Below, piece by piece: positions 49,101-58,188 of a stretch of DNA of 64,000 nucleotides (the first letter of the stretch is position 1; each line of letters begins with the position of its first letter). A model generated the notes under the pieces. That model was not told the DNA's origin. It was given only the letters and a program-made list of their open reading frames with translations, and searched no databases. The position numbers and the translations under genes are program-made. The stretch is from the NCBI GenBank assembly GCA_000469685.2, contig LS997566.1, forward strand, positions 40,898,420 through 40,962,419, read 5' to 3'. This stretch comes from Haemonchus contortus. Its lineage: Eukaryota; Nematoda; Chromadorea; Rhabditida; Trichostrongylidae.

Positions 49101-52100
49101 AATGGCTTTGAAATAAACCTTTACGATCAGTCGACAGCATCAAACCACATGTCATCGGTTTCGGGTTCCCAAACGAAAACGGTAATAATGACCCGGCAGA
49201 CCAGGGAAGAAATCGTTTGAATGGGGGTGGGGTTGAATGGGGTTGGCTGCAGGCATGTATACTACACTACGTTTTATCATGCACTCTTTGTAAACATCTT
49301 TTCTGATATGAAAGTTGTATGGATCGGATCATATTCGAGGGCCCTTCGATGAGGCTGTCCTCTGAAACAGGAGGACCTGTATCGAACAAAACTCACGAAT
49401 CGCTGACGGTGGGTTGTTTTTTCCATAGCAAACTCCTCGCTCATTCAGTACCGCCTCTGTATGGGCAAGAAAGCGAGTTTGCTCTTGGGTTAGATGTAAC
49501 TGTCGGATGCTATGGCTTAGGCGACTTTGTTTTGAAGGATATCAAGGCATCCGAGAAGGAAGAAAAGGAGCACAAGAAAAATGCAGTTGAGGCTCAAGTG
49601 GGCAAGCATTCAAATGAGACAAGTGCACCGAAAAGCGCTAGTGAGGGTAGAGCATTGAAGGTGAGTCTACCTTAACATACGATTGGTTAAACCTCTTTGG
49701 GGCCACCTGAGATCCTTCATGGAATGTGGAACTGCTGCAATGCACAAAGATCAACAATCGAGTATGTGGTTACAGATAGATTACATTCACATTGCACTAC
49801 TACAGCGCTCTTGAGGAACTTACCGTAATCACTACTGTATTCCTGATTTGTGCTTTTCAGAGTACCTCGCCAATGAAATCTCCCGAAATTGTAGGTCAAA
49901 ATTTTTGTTGGATAGGTTGCTTACCAACTCCGTAAGACTTCTTTTAATGGTAAACTTCGCAATTAACCAAATTTCCTCTGAAAAGCTCCGACAGGTTCAA
50001 TGGAATTGCTATCCAAGGACGAATCCTATTTGTATACGCATACAAAGTGGTTACATGATATCGCAGGCGGTCGATAGGTCGGTCGCAAATTTTCGATTTC
50101 GAATTCTAGGCTTGAAGATTGGGAATGAACCTTCACAAAACCGCTTGGGAGGCGATCTATAGCAGAGTTCTTGACACAAGCTTCAATAAACTTCAGCAGG
50201 GGCATGGTCGGATTCGAACTTGTAGATAAGCATGTGTCGAACATGGAGAGACAGTTCGCCCAGTTCGAGGTAAACAAATAAGGAAGTGGGAACCAGATAT
50301 GTTATGCGCATACAAGTGGATTGCGCACTTATACAGTAATTCCATTTAAACCTCCAGAGGATTCTATAAAAAATCCGAACAGTGGGGAGGTTCTCGGTAG
50401 TTACTTTCCGAACGACCTAACATACTACTCTCTATGTACATGTGGTGTTCAAATTTCAGAGTGCCCCGAAAACGAAATCATCCGAATCAAACCGTGCAAT
50501 TGTGGGTGCTGTTTTCTATCGACAAATCTTTGTGTGAAACCTACAGCTCATGTGACATTATTTTGAAGGTCGTCAGTAGAGATTCGAAGGGGCAACCACA
50601 AAAGCGTGAAGCCGAGCCCCAAGTTGCACAACATCCAGGTGAAATACGTGTTTCGACACCCGAGAGCGAGGGTAAACCGAAAAAGGCGAGTTTCGTCCAT
50701 TCAGTGGATTTGATATCGCAAAAGACCTACGTCAGCCGTTGAATAGGATATTTAAACCAATTTTTAAATTTGGGATTACATCGTGAATGCATATTGATTA
50801 CCTTATCGGTTGGAGTTCTCATCTAGGAAAGCGCAAGATGAGCTACCAAGTTGTATGAAAGTTTTACAAGACATCATGAGAGCCTCATAGAACGGAACGC
50901 TCCATAGAGGAGCCAGCCCCTAGTAGACCTTCATCTCAGATATCTCCGTTCACCGTGAGATTTCTATCCAACCTAGACTGACGGGTCGACACACTGGTTG
51001 CTGGTGTAGCCACTGAAATTTCGAGTAGAACTTACTCCTCCCACCATAAGATTTTATAACCCTAGCAAGGAGTTAACCGGAGTTCTTACTGTAATTGATT
51101 CTTCTTACAGTACTTAAGGAGGATGGGTCAGGAGTTAGAAATCAGATTGAGTCACGGCACAGCAAACGAAGCCTCCATTCCTCCTGGGCTGGTTAGTCGA
51201 TACCAGGCTATTCCTGGATTATAAAAACATTGGCTTGTACTGTATACGCCAATTGCGCACTCAAAACGTCACAAAGATTTCGAGTGGAAAAAGGAATTCG
51301 AGAGCACATCCCACGAACGAAATTGAGTAACCTTTACTTTCAATGTTCAACAGTCCCAATCCAATAGCAAAAATTTCAGGAGAAGCAAAAACCATCTGCT
51401 GAGGGCAAAACCAAGACACCAACTAAAAAGGATAAGTCGAAAGACGACGAAGATGAGTAAGTTGTAAATAGTTACTGGAATCAGTGTTCTTCTCTATGAC
51501 TGCCTTCTTCAACGCCAGGTCCTTCGTATCAGCTACCTCTTCTGCAAGTGAGAGCAGCGTGATGAGGACGTCCCATTGTTATTGCAGGTACTAATGACGA
51601 CCGATTTCGATAATTAACTTCTTTTTGAAGAGGGGATCACTAAGTACTAAACACTTCTACAACAAGGATTCCTAGCATTTTATGGTGGCAATCTGCAGAA
51701 AATCATGATTTTAAAGCTAAAATTTATACCCCCAATTTTTGAAATGTCTAGAGTCAAGCATAAGACCAGACCTCTGAGAGACGACGAGTGTCTCTTCGAT
51801 CCTCAAGTGAAGCTGAATCTTATCACAACCGAGGTGAGCGAAGTGATCATTCTATCATTCACAAGACCTTCCATTCCAGGCCGATTAAGTGGGTCGTGAT
51901 TCAGAAATGTGATAAGTGCTATTCAACCTCTAATTTCAGACCCATCCGATTGCCTACAAACGTTACAGACCGATACGTTTGATCGATCCTATAGGTTAGT
52001 TAGATGCTACTCGAGTGAGATGAATGTGAACAACTAGACGGAAGCGGAGAGCTTTTTGTTTGAACCTTTGGTTCTTTGAAACGTATCATTTAAGATCATT

Positions 52101-52919
52101 ATATCATTTTCTTCCCTAGAGGGTAATTTCGATCATAAAAAATATCTTTAGAAGTTGGAACGACGACCATTTGAAACCCTGCATTTTTAATTGAAGATGC
52201 AAATGGTGAAAGTGGTGTAGTAGAGAGCGACGCATCACCACAGGGCACCTGGTCTATGGATCACTGCTCAGCCCAGAACAACAAGTCTTTCACCCTACCA
52301 GGATCGGTTTCCAAGTAGTGGGCTCGTCTGGGGGACACAATTACTTTCTTGTACATCGGTCGCCACCGCAACATTTACAACAGTTTTCTCTTTGTATGTG
52401 ACTTGCTGAAAGCCACATAGGTCGTTTTAAAAAAATGGATTTACTAGCGTTAAAAAACCTAAGGTCAAGGTTAGGCCGCAAATGCAGCTTATGCTTCGAG
52501 CCACAGGAAGTTCTATGTATGTGGAGAAGATTTGGCCCAGTTTTTACGTTCGAACCATGAAAAGCGGTGGACTGGTAGCTGTTAACCTATTACCTCGATA
52601 TGCCAGTAAAAGTCACCACCATGTTTGATTTGCTGAGGTTGCGCTCCAAAGTTGATAGAACGGTCGCGATGGCTAGGCATACTCCCACTCGGGCATTGTT
52701 CTTTGAGTATTCTATTTGTCTCTTTGTCTATCCCATTACAGTAAAGTTTGGTATTTAGAGAATCCAAAGCCTATTCCTCCAAAAGGCGTCGATCAGAACG
52801 AAATCGACAGTCAAGACTTTCTTACTCCATTTCGTCCAATTCTACATGCCGTTTCCTACGCTCATTGGCATGCAAAGATGATTGATGAACTTATCAGAAA
52901 CAAAGACTTTGTCGAATAA
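43126..52919 (+). CDS. Micro-exon gene with tandemly duplicated K/E/S/T-rich exons, about 390 aa
   Basis: Exons joined by splice sites and phase: 43126-43203, 43375-43407, 45398-45442, 46226-46282, 46515-46553, 48001-48057, 48420-48458, 48551-48607, 49538-49660, 49861-49931, 50197-50269, 50460-50501, 51380-51456, 51519-51587, 51752-51833, 51940-51998, 52742-52919. The N-terminus is [20 protein letters not shown]. Most early exons are phase 0-0 and encode hydrophilic peptides ([37 protein letters not shown]). Later exons look less simple: [52 protein letters not shown]. The last exon starts [15 protein letters not shown] and ends at TAA (52917-52919). I do not recognise the family. The low-complexity part suggests a disordered linker ahead of a C-terminal domain. 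Weak points are the starts of 49538 and 51752, the end of 50501 and the first exon. A Tc1 relic lies in the intron 46554-48000. Confidence 0.6.
44140..45200. other. Large intron of the micro-exon gene, GC-richer insertion-like segment
   Basis: The interval 44140-44330 and 44530-45000 is clearly more GC- and CpG-rich than the flanks. It is open on the minus strand for 142 codons (44722-45150) and on the plus strand for 61-69 codons. It looks like an inserted repeat rather than host intron, but no family motif could be named. Confidence 0.35.
46690..47936 (-). mobile_element. Tc1-like transposon relic in an intron
   Basis: On the minus strand the N-terminal helix-turn-helix region reads [20 protein letters not shown] ... 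EFNIPKNTV and [24 protein letters not shown] (47650-47400). After a frame-broken stretch come [10 protein letters not shown] (about 47090) and the C-terminal [18 protein letters not shown], then [14 protein letters not shown] near 46940-46840. These match Tc1-type transposases, with the DDE-region PA.S.DLNP.E motif and the partner GG..MVWG. Several frameshifts make it inactive. The right end is near 47936 (CACCGCAGTG next to TA); the left inverted repeat was not found. Confidence 0.8.
51150..51330 (+). repeat. SINE-like fragment in an intron of the micro-exon gene
   Basis: Diverged body in plus orientation: CCTCCATTCCTCCTGGGCTGGTTAGTCGATACCAGGCT, ATAAAAACATTGGCTTGTAC, CACAAAGATTTCGAGTGGAAAAAGGAATTCG. 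Head absent. Confidence 0.5.
52210..52395 (+). repeat. SINE-like fragment in the last intron of the micro-exon gene
   Basis: Plus-oriented. An A-box-like GTGGTGTAGTAGAGAG lies at the head, and GGCTCGTCTGGGGGACACAATTACTTTCTTGTACATCGGTCGCCACCGCAA lies in the body. Strongly diverged between. Confidence 0.55.
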
Positions 52920-52939
52920 TTCTGTTTTAAAGCAATTAA

Positions 52940-52945
52940 AATAAA
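52940..52945 (+). terminator. Polyadenylation signal of the micro-exon gene
   Basis: AATAAA begins 21 bases after the TAA stop at 52917-52919, the right place for a nematode 3' end. The downstream mariner element starts 24 bases later, so the cleavage site probably lies between them. Confidence 0.6.
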
Positions 52946-52969
52946 TGCTTCAATTTCCAAATGTATCTA

Positions 52970-53843
52970 TTAGGTTGGAAGGAAAGTCCTGCAACAAAAA
53001 ATTTGGAGCAATTTGTATCGACAGTGTGAACACGGTAGCAAGAGTGATAAACTTGTAGGACATTCCTCAGGTAATCAACACATGAGTGAATAAGGGCAAG
53101 CGCGTGGGCTTTAGCAGCATTACGGTCAATAAATGGACAACACCCGATTCTTACCATCACCTTCTACTAAGCACGCCAAGGGGAAAACGCGGGTGTAGCA
53201 TCTCAAATTATCAGCAACCTGTTCAATGCTGGCACTGCTCACCGAACAACGGTCAACAATCGGTTGGATCGCTTCACTGGAGGAGATACTAACCTTCGAA
53301 GTAACGCAAGCATCGTCCCTAGATTCAATGGAGGTTGGAGGGATCCATTCACTATGAGTTGCTGAACGCAGACTAGATGGACTCAGCTATCGCTCACCCC
53401 TATGATACCCGAAATTTGGCCAACAGGGTTAGAGAAGGACGATCAAAACCGTAAATCAGGTCCCTTCAGAGGCACGACGCACGTCGAAATTCCGCTTCAA
53501 AGATGCGTCAAAACTTCTACGATTCCAATTGGTTCCAGATTGTTCATCAGACGTACTCCCTAAGTGTTGCCCCTTTTACCTATCATGCGCTCCGCCTTCT
53601 TGTGCACACCGCTGTGGAAAAAAATTCGTAACCTAATGTGATCTGGAAACGACGGTCAATTACTTCTTTGAGTCACAACTTCCTCACTCCTGGATAAAAG
53701 GCATCAGTGATCTACTCAAAGGATAATAGAAGGTTGTTGACCTCTTTGGTAAATATATTTCCGAAAATTGATTGGCCTGGAAAATTTTAGAAATGATTTG
53801 AAAAAGACCTTCATTGTGTTGCAGGACTTTCCTTCCAACCTAA
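52970..53843 (+). mobile_element. Mariner-type element with perfect 26-bp inverted ends
   Basis: The left end TTAGGTTGGAAGGAAAGTCC... (52970-52995) is repeated without mismatch as reverse complement at 53818-53843. TA duplications flank both sides (52968-52969 and 53844-53845). The interior (822 bp) keeps transposase traces: DRFTGGDTNLRS near 53270, and FFESQLPHSWIKGISDLLKG followed by KVVDLFGKYI near 53670-53755. The latter resembles the C-terminal FFES...W.K.ID..G.YI pattern of mariner proteins. Stops and frameshifts make it inactive, and it is shorter than full mariner copies (about 1.25-1.3 kb). Intact ends suggest it could still be moved by another transposase. Confidence 0.85.
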
Positions 53844-53845
53844 TA

Positions 53846-54844
53846 GTTGATGAACGGCACTCCGAAAATACCAAAAAATCAAAATGCTGACCTTAGCATT
53901 CTCAAGAATACCCATATGAAACTTAAATAACGTCATGGTCTTGAGCCTCGACTGATGATTGCCCTGTATTCTTGGGGCTCATAGTCAAATGCCTTCTATG
54001 ATTGGTTTGAGCCGATGGAGGAAACTGTATGTGATATGAGCTTGAGTAGGCATTCATGACCCGTCATCCCTATCGAGTCAATCGCATTTTACGATGGCTC
54101 TTCTCAAATCAAGAGCAAGTTCTTTACTCATACGGCACTACTAGTTGGGATTCCTTGATATTCTGGGACATTCTTCCCAAGACCCTTTGCGATTTTCAAT
54201 TTTTCAAATTAAGTGGGCAATACCTTATACGGAGTTTATTGGATGCCCGGATATGCAGGTATTCTACTTATCTGGCTTTTTGCACCGAAAGTTTCACAAG
54301 TTATAGCTGAGTGTTTCTCATTCGGACATTCCTTTCTTTTTCTCTCCTAAAGGATCCTAGGGAATATGGAATAAGAACAAAACTGTAAGACAAAGAATTG
54401 GACTTGAGTTTGCTCGAGACCTTCCCCAATGCCTAGCATTCCCATATCAACGATTTCCGCTTCTTATCCTGTACGAGTAAAAGTAGGGAAAGCAAAGAAG
54501 GGTTTGACGGAAGGAGGTTCAGACCAGTTTCGAGCTTTACGATGCGATCAACTCGGTAGAAAAAACAATAGAGAACATTAAGAACATGAGCAACAAGTTC
54601 ATGCCTTGCAGATATTTATATTTATTCTCCCTGAAGGTGGATCAAATTGCATAATTTATCATTCTCTGGAGACCTTGTGGATGGTGTTCTTGCTCTGCGC
54701 TATATACAAATCGAATCTGAAAGGAAGGCAAAATCAAACGGATAGGACAGTTTTCCAGCAAAAATTAGAAACAAATTCTTTTTTACAAAAACGATAATAG
54801 ACACGCTTACCTTCCTAATACGCGGATCAGCCACTTTCGCCATG
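53846..54844. other. No gene recognised
   Basis: AT-rich spacer between the mariner element and the 3' end of the minus-strand His-rich peptide gene. Short ORFs at 54056-54310 and 54606-54797 lack support. Confidence 0.4.
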
Positions 54845-55646
54845 CTAATGTGAATGCCCATGCCCATGTTCATGGCTATGGTCATGGTGCTTATGCTTAT
54901 GATCATGATCATAGTCGTCGTAGTAATAATAGTAGTAATCTTCACATTCTTTTTCACCACTGCCTGGAAACTCTACTAATTAAAAACTGCACTGGGATGG
55001 AGCGGAAACGAAGTTTTTCGTCGCGGGTAACTTCCTATAGTTTACGCCGCGCTTTCTGCCTCTTTTCAAGGTCATTGGGGAGCTACAACCTGTGCCTGCC
55101 TCGAATTACTAGCCAGTAGAGTATGGAACTCAGCGGGAACTCAGCTCTAGAAGGATACATGGTCAACGGAATTACTGACTCAAAGCCCGACTGACATGGG
55201 CTGATTTTGAGGTGTGGACTTGATCCACGAATCAGGCAGCTCTGGGCAATCATTTCCTCACATCCAAAGCGATCCCTGTCCTTCTTATTCTGATCGGATC
55301 TAGCTAAATAGTTGTATCGAAGGCACCTGAGTGGGAATATGCCTGATGAAGTAGACTGGACTAGAGTAGGGCATAAGGAACTGGTACGAAGTTGCTTGAA
55401 CTGTAGCTCATTGGCTCTGTGAGAAAGCGATAAGCTACAGTAGGGTCAAGTAGGCTCGTAGGCCCATTTCTGTCAGGAATGTCTCGACAGAAATTACGGA
55501 ACTCTTCAGAAATCCAACAGAAAAGGATGCATACCTCCGTTTTTGCACTTCTTATGCTTATGACTGTGCTTGCTCTTACTCGGATGACAAGCCAGAGCAA
55601 CCGTGACGATGACGAGCAGAAGTATGACAGTATTCCTGGAAAACAT
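54845..55646 (-). CDS. Secreted His/Tyr/Asp-rich peptide, two exons, 76 aa
   Basis: Exon 1 (55646-55535) starts with a clear signal peptide (MFSRNTVILLLVIVTVALA) cut before Cys, then HPSKSKHSHKHKKCKNG, and ends G|GTATGC in phase 1. Exon 2 (54963-54845) follows TTTCCAG, fits the phase and reads GSGEKECEDYYYYYDDYD, then a run of HDHKHKHHDHSHEHGHGHSH to a TAG. The total is exactly 77 codons. The mature chain of about 57 residues has three cysteines, a Tyr/Asp block and about a quarter histidine, so metal binding (Zn, Cu, Ni or haem) is a fair inference. I do not recognise a named family. A TATA box lies 53 bp upstream. A further strong donor (GTAAGC) about 34 bases after the stop suggests a 3' UTR intron or an alternative transcript. 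Confidence 0.7.
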
Positions 55647-55698
55647 TGAGTGGATCGGCCGCTGACGATTCGACTGACTGCAGCAGATCATAGATGGC

Positions 55699-55706
55699 AT
55701 TATATA
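55699..55706 (-). promoter_or_regulatory. TATA box of the His-rich peptide gene
   Basis: TATATAAT on the minus strand, 53 bp before the ATG at 55646. This spacing leaves about 25 bases of 5' UTR if transcription starts some 30 bp downstream. Confidence 0.6.
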
Positions 55707-55915
55707 GAGAGGTGGCGAGAGCCGCTTTTCACATGAAAGCTTGTCAGGTTGCCACTGATCATAGCGATCTGTCATATCATAGCGTATATCACCTTGAAAA
55801 ACCGCCACCGTATAGGTGCGGCCGCTCGAGAATCGGTTTCCGTCCCATTCAATCCCCACACAAGTAGATCGCTAACTTGGAATCGCTTAAACCCTCTACA
55901 CACGGATCTGAACAG

Positions 55916-56168
55916 AAAGCATGCTAGCTTTGCTGATCAGTTTTTCGATGCTTTATGGTTCTTTACTCAAGCGGCCGAGAACAGCAGAAAGAATTATTTG
56001 GTAGAGGAACTTCCCAGTCAGAAATCTTCTCACCCAATCTTCCGATACATCTTTAATCCGGCAATTATGACGAACGATTTTCCCAAAGTAGTCGAAAAAA
56101 TAGCTGGTTGCAGCTTGAAAACTCTTTCTAAGATATGTTACAAAAGCGAAAAATGCAAGGTGAAATGA
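55916..56168 (+). CDS. Exon candidate, 83 codons, unknown protein
   Basis: After an acceptor (GATCTGAACAG) the frame stays open for 83 codons to a TGA: KHASFADQFFDALWFFTQAA ... LPSQKSSHPIFRYIFNPAIM ... VVEKIAGCSLKTLSKICYKS. Composition and the three cysteines near the end (AGC..., KIC..., EKC) look like a real protein. A donor-like AAG|GTGAAA sits directly before the stop, so the gene could continue. Upstream exons were not found. It starts only about 270 bp from the divergent His-rich peptide gene, and the two may share a control region. Confidence 0.4.
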
Positions 56169-57637
56169 AGAGCTTTGCAACAATCTGGGATACGCCGCGC
56201 ACTTTACTGTTCTTCTAAATGACTGTTACATTTGAATGGGTATTACTTTTGTAAGCGAAGGGCGGCTGATGCAGAATTTAGGATCAATCTCAAGGAGAAT
56301 CTCAAAAGGTGTCAGGACTCTCAAGGCGAATCCGATAACAACCTGGGGTTTTTGAAGGAACGAAGGAAATTCCGGCTCACAGCTCATCCATAAAAATTAC
56401 GAACTTCAACAGTACCGCTCACTATTGGTCCACCCTTTGCTCTGCAGTAAAGGAAAAAGTTGGGAGATGAACAAGTGATGGTCTTGCGCTTGGTCTTCTT
56501 TCCTGCACTATAATCATTTTAAGCTGCTCACAGAATAAGGATCTGGCGAGTCAGCTGATGAACCGAATCCCTTAGTCCTCCACGGTCACAGAGAAACGGA
56601 GGCAAGTGAAGGTCCTTGAGAAATGGACAGCAATTGAAATGTCTACCCGTTTTCAATAGTCAACAAAGGTGTTTCTGTAATGCTCAATGACGAGCAATCT
56701 TTGAAGCGATTCGGGTTATGCCGTTGCCTGACGTTTGAGGCCTTTGCCAGGTATTCATTTATGCTTGATGACTCAGTAGTTACTCATAAAGAAGGCTATT
56801 TATGCACCTGATTTCCTTTCGAGTCAGTGTTCATTCGCAGGAATTACTGACGATGTTCTCGATTGCTCTAAACTGCTTCAATTCGAATGTGTCAGTGTTT
56901 TCCGTTACTTCGAGTTTGACCTTCACTACTGCCTGTTTTCCTACCCTTTTTCCATTGTGATATTTACTTTGCTAGTCGAGAAACAATAACAGTAAAGCGA
57001 ACAGCGAAGTTGTTATCACTTCCTGAAGCCTTCACCTGAGTCTCTCTTATTTTTCTTGCTCAGGATCTCTTATCTTCCTATTCCCTCACGTCATCGAGCA
57101 CGTTGTCGTTGGCTCCAACTCTTTCAAGAACCTCGAATAATTCTAATTTTGAAGTTAGAAAGGTAGGGAGTGGGACGGTAGAGAAAGTTGTAGGAGCCTT
57201 CGCTGTCCCAATTAGAGGTGCCATCCTCGAAGTTGTGTTGCATCATTCAGTTATAATTCCGGCTGCATTAAACACGGGACCAGGAATTCAGCAGGGTTTT
57301 CAGTCCCGGTCAATCACTGAAATAAGTTTTTATCATGAAATGAAATGGGGGTGTCCGTGACCACCTTGAAACTATTGCTCATCACTTAACGACTACCAAG
57401 TGTGAAGCTGTACAAAGATTACGGTAATAATTAATAGTTGCCGTAACAGTTTTCGGGTCGTGTAATTTTGTTGCCCAACTGTATATGCTGGTTCGAATCT
57501 GGAACAAGGTTCTCTCCATAATTCTCAGAAATCAAGTACCACCGACAGCGCGGAAAACTCGATTTTAGAAAGTCCCATCAAATTGTCCATAGCCTGAACG
57601 ACTTCCATAACCACTTTAAATCCAACGTTTCAGAACC
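56169..57637. other. No gene recognised
   Basis: Intergenic DNA. The frame at 57103-57360 begins at a non-ATG codon and has no splice support. Confidence 0.4.
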
Positions 57638-57990
57638 ATGTTCCGTATTTTAATCGTGGCCATACTACTGATGGCAACTGTAGCTGAGGCATGTCGCCGA
57701 CGACATCGCTGCTACTACTACTGCCATCGTAGAATTCGCAGTGCAGCAGGTGAAGAGGACTTTGTTGGCCTCTCCAATGGCGATGTTAAAGTGGAAGAGA
57801 ATATGGTTGGAAGCAGGGCCAACACTTTACAGTTACCGCAGGTAGTTGGGCTTAATTAGTAAAGCATCTGATGACCGCAATACACAGCTTTACATTTCAG
57901 GAAATGGCAAAAAGGAGTCCAAGGGAGAGCTCATGTCGCTGCTTAACAGAGGAAGAGTTGAAAGCTAGTGGAAACATGCTTATGAACTGA
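57638..57990 (+). CDS. Secreted Cys/Arg/Tyr-rich peptide, two exons, 97 aa
   Basis: An acceptor (CGTTTCAG) ends five bases before the ATG, so the mRNA start is probably trans-spliced to a spliced leader or preceded by a 5' UTR intron. Exon 1 (57638-57841) encodes a signal peptide (MFRILIVAILLMATVAEA), then CRRRHRCYYYCHRR directly at the mature N-terminus, an RSAAGEEDF stretch and a CAG|GTAGTT donor (phase 0). The 59-base intron ends TACATTTCAG. Exon 2 (57901-57990) reads EMAKRSPRESSCRCLTEEEL and stops at TGA. The five cysteines (19, 25, 29, 80, 82) and the basic head suggest a small effector or antimicrobial-like peptide, by inference only. It shares the layout signal peptide plus immediate Cys and charged aromatic block with the divergent His-rich gene 2 kb upstream, so both could be relatives. 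Confidence 0.65.
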
Positions 57991-58119
57991 CATTCATTCA
58001 GAAACCTTTCTTACATGCAGTAAACTAATTTGTTATCCTTTCCGAGAAGAAGGTGAAGTGACGTCTGCCTGATCTCTCACAATGACGAGGCGGAACCTCT
58101 AGGTTCTATTTCCTCTGCA

Positions 58120-58188
58120 TGAGCATCCATGTGACAAGTGGTGTCCCACAGCAAGGGTAGGGAGCTACCCTTGTCACATGGATGCTCA
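58120..58188. repeat. Perfect 19-bp inverted repeat with nested hairpin
   Basis: TGAGCATCCATGTGACAAG (58120-58138) recurs as exact reverse complement at 58170-58188. The 31-base loop holds a second short stem (GGGTAG ... CTACCC, 58155-58170, touching the right arm). The unit could fold as a 19-bp hairpin in DNA or RNA. Confidence 0.8.

Noticed and set aside
49315..49537. Upstream extension of exon 49538-49660 back to an ATG at 49319
   Set aside because: The frame is open but its start phase does not fit the preceding micro-exon. A T-rich acceptor at 49536-49537 gives the phase 0 start seen in the rest of the array. Undecided without RNA.
50434..50742. A 102-codon frame and an overlapping 81-codon frame, considered as a major-sperm-protein-like domain
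   Set aside because: The resemblance was too weak (only an [12 protein letters not shown] stretch), and the phase-0 reading [10 protein letters not shown] fits the neighbouring exons better.
54850..55119. Plus-strand ORF MNAHAHVHGYGHGAYAYDHD...
   Set aside because: It is the mirror of the His-codon repeats of the minus-strand gene, and exon structure supports the minus strand.
55749..55915. Upstream part of a 139-codon plus-strand ORF
   Set aside because: It lies across the promoter of the divergent His-rich gene and starts at TTG. Only the part after the acceptor at 55914-55915 is kept.
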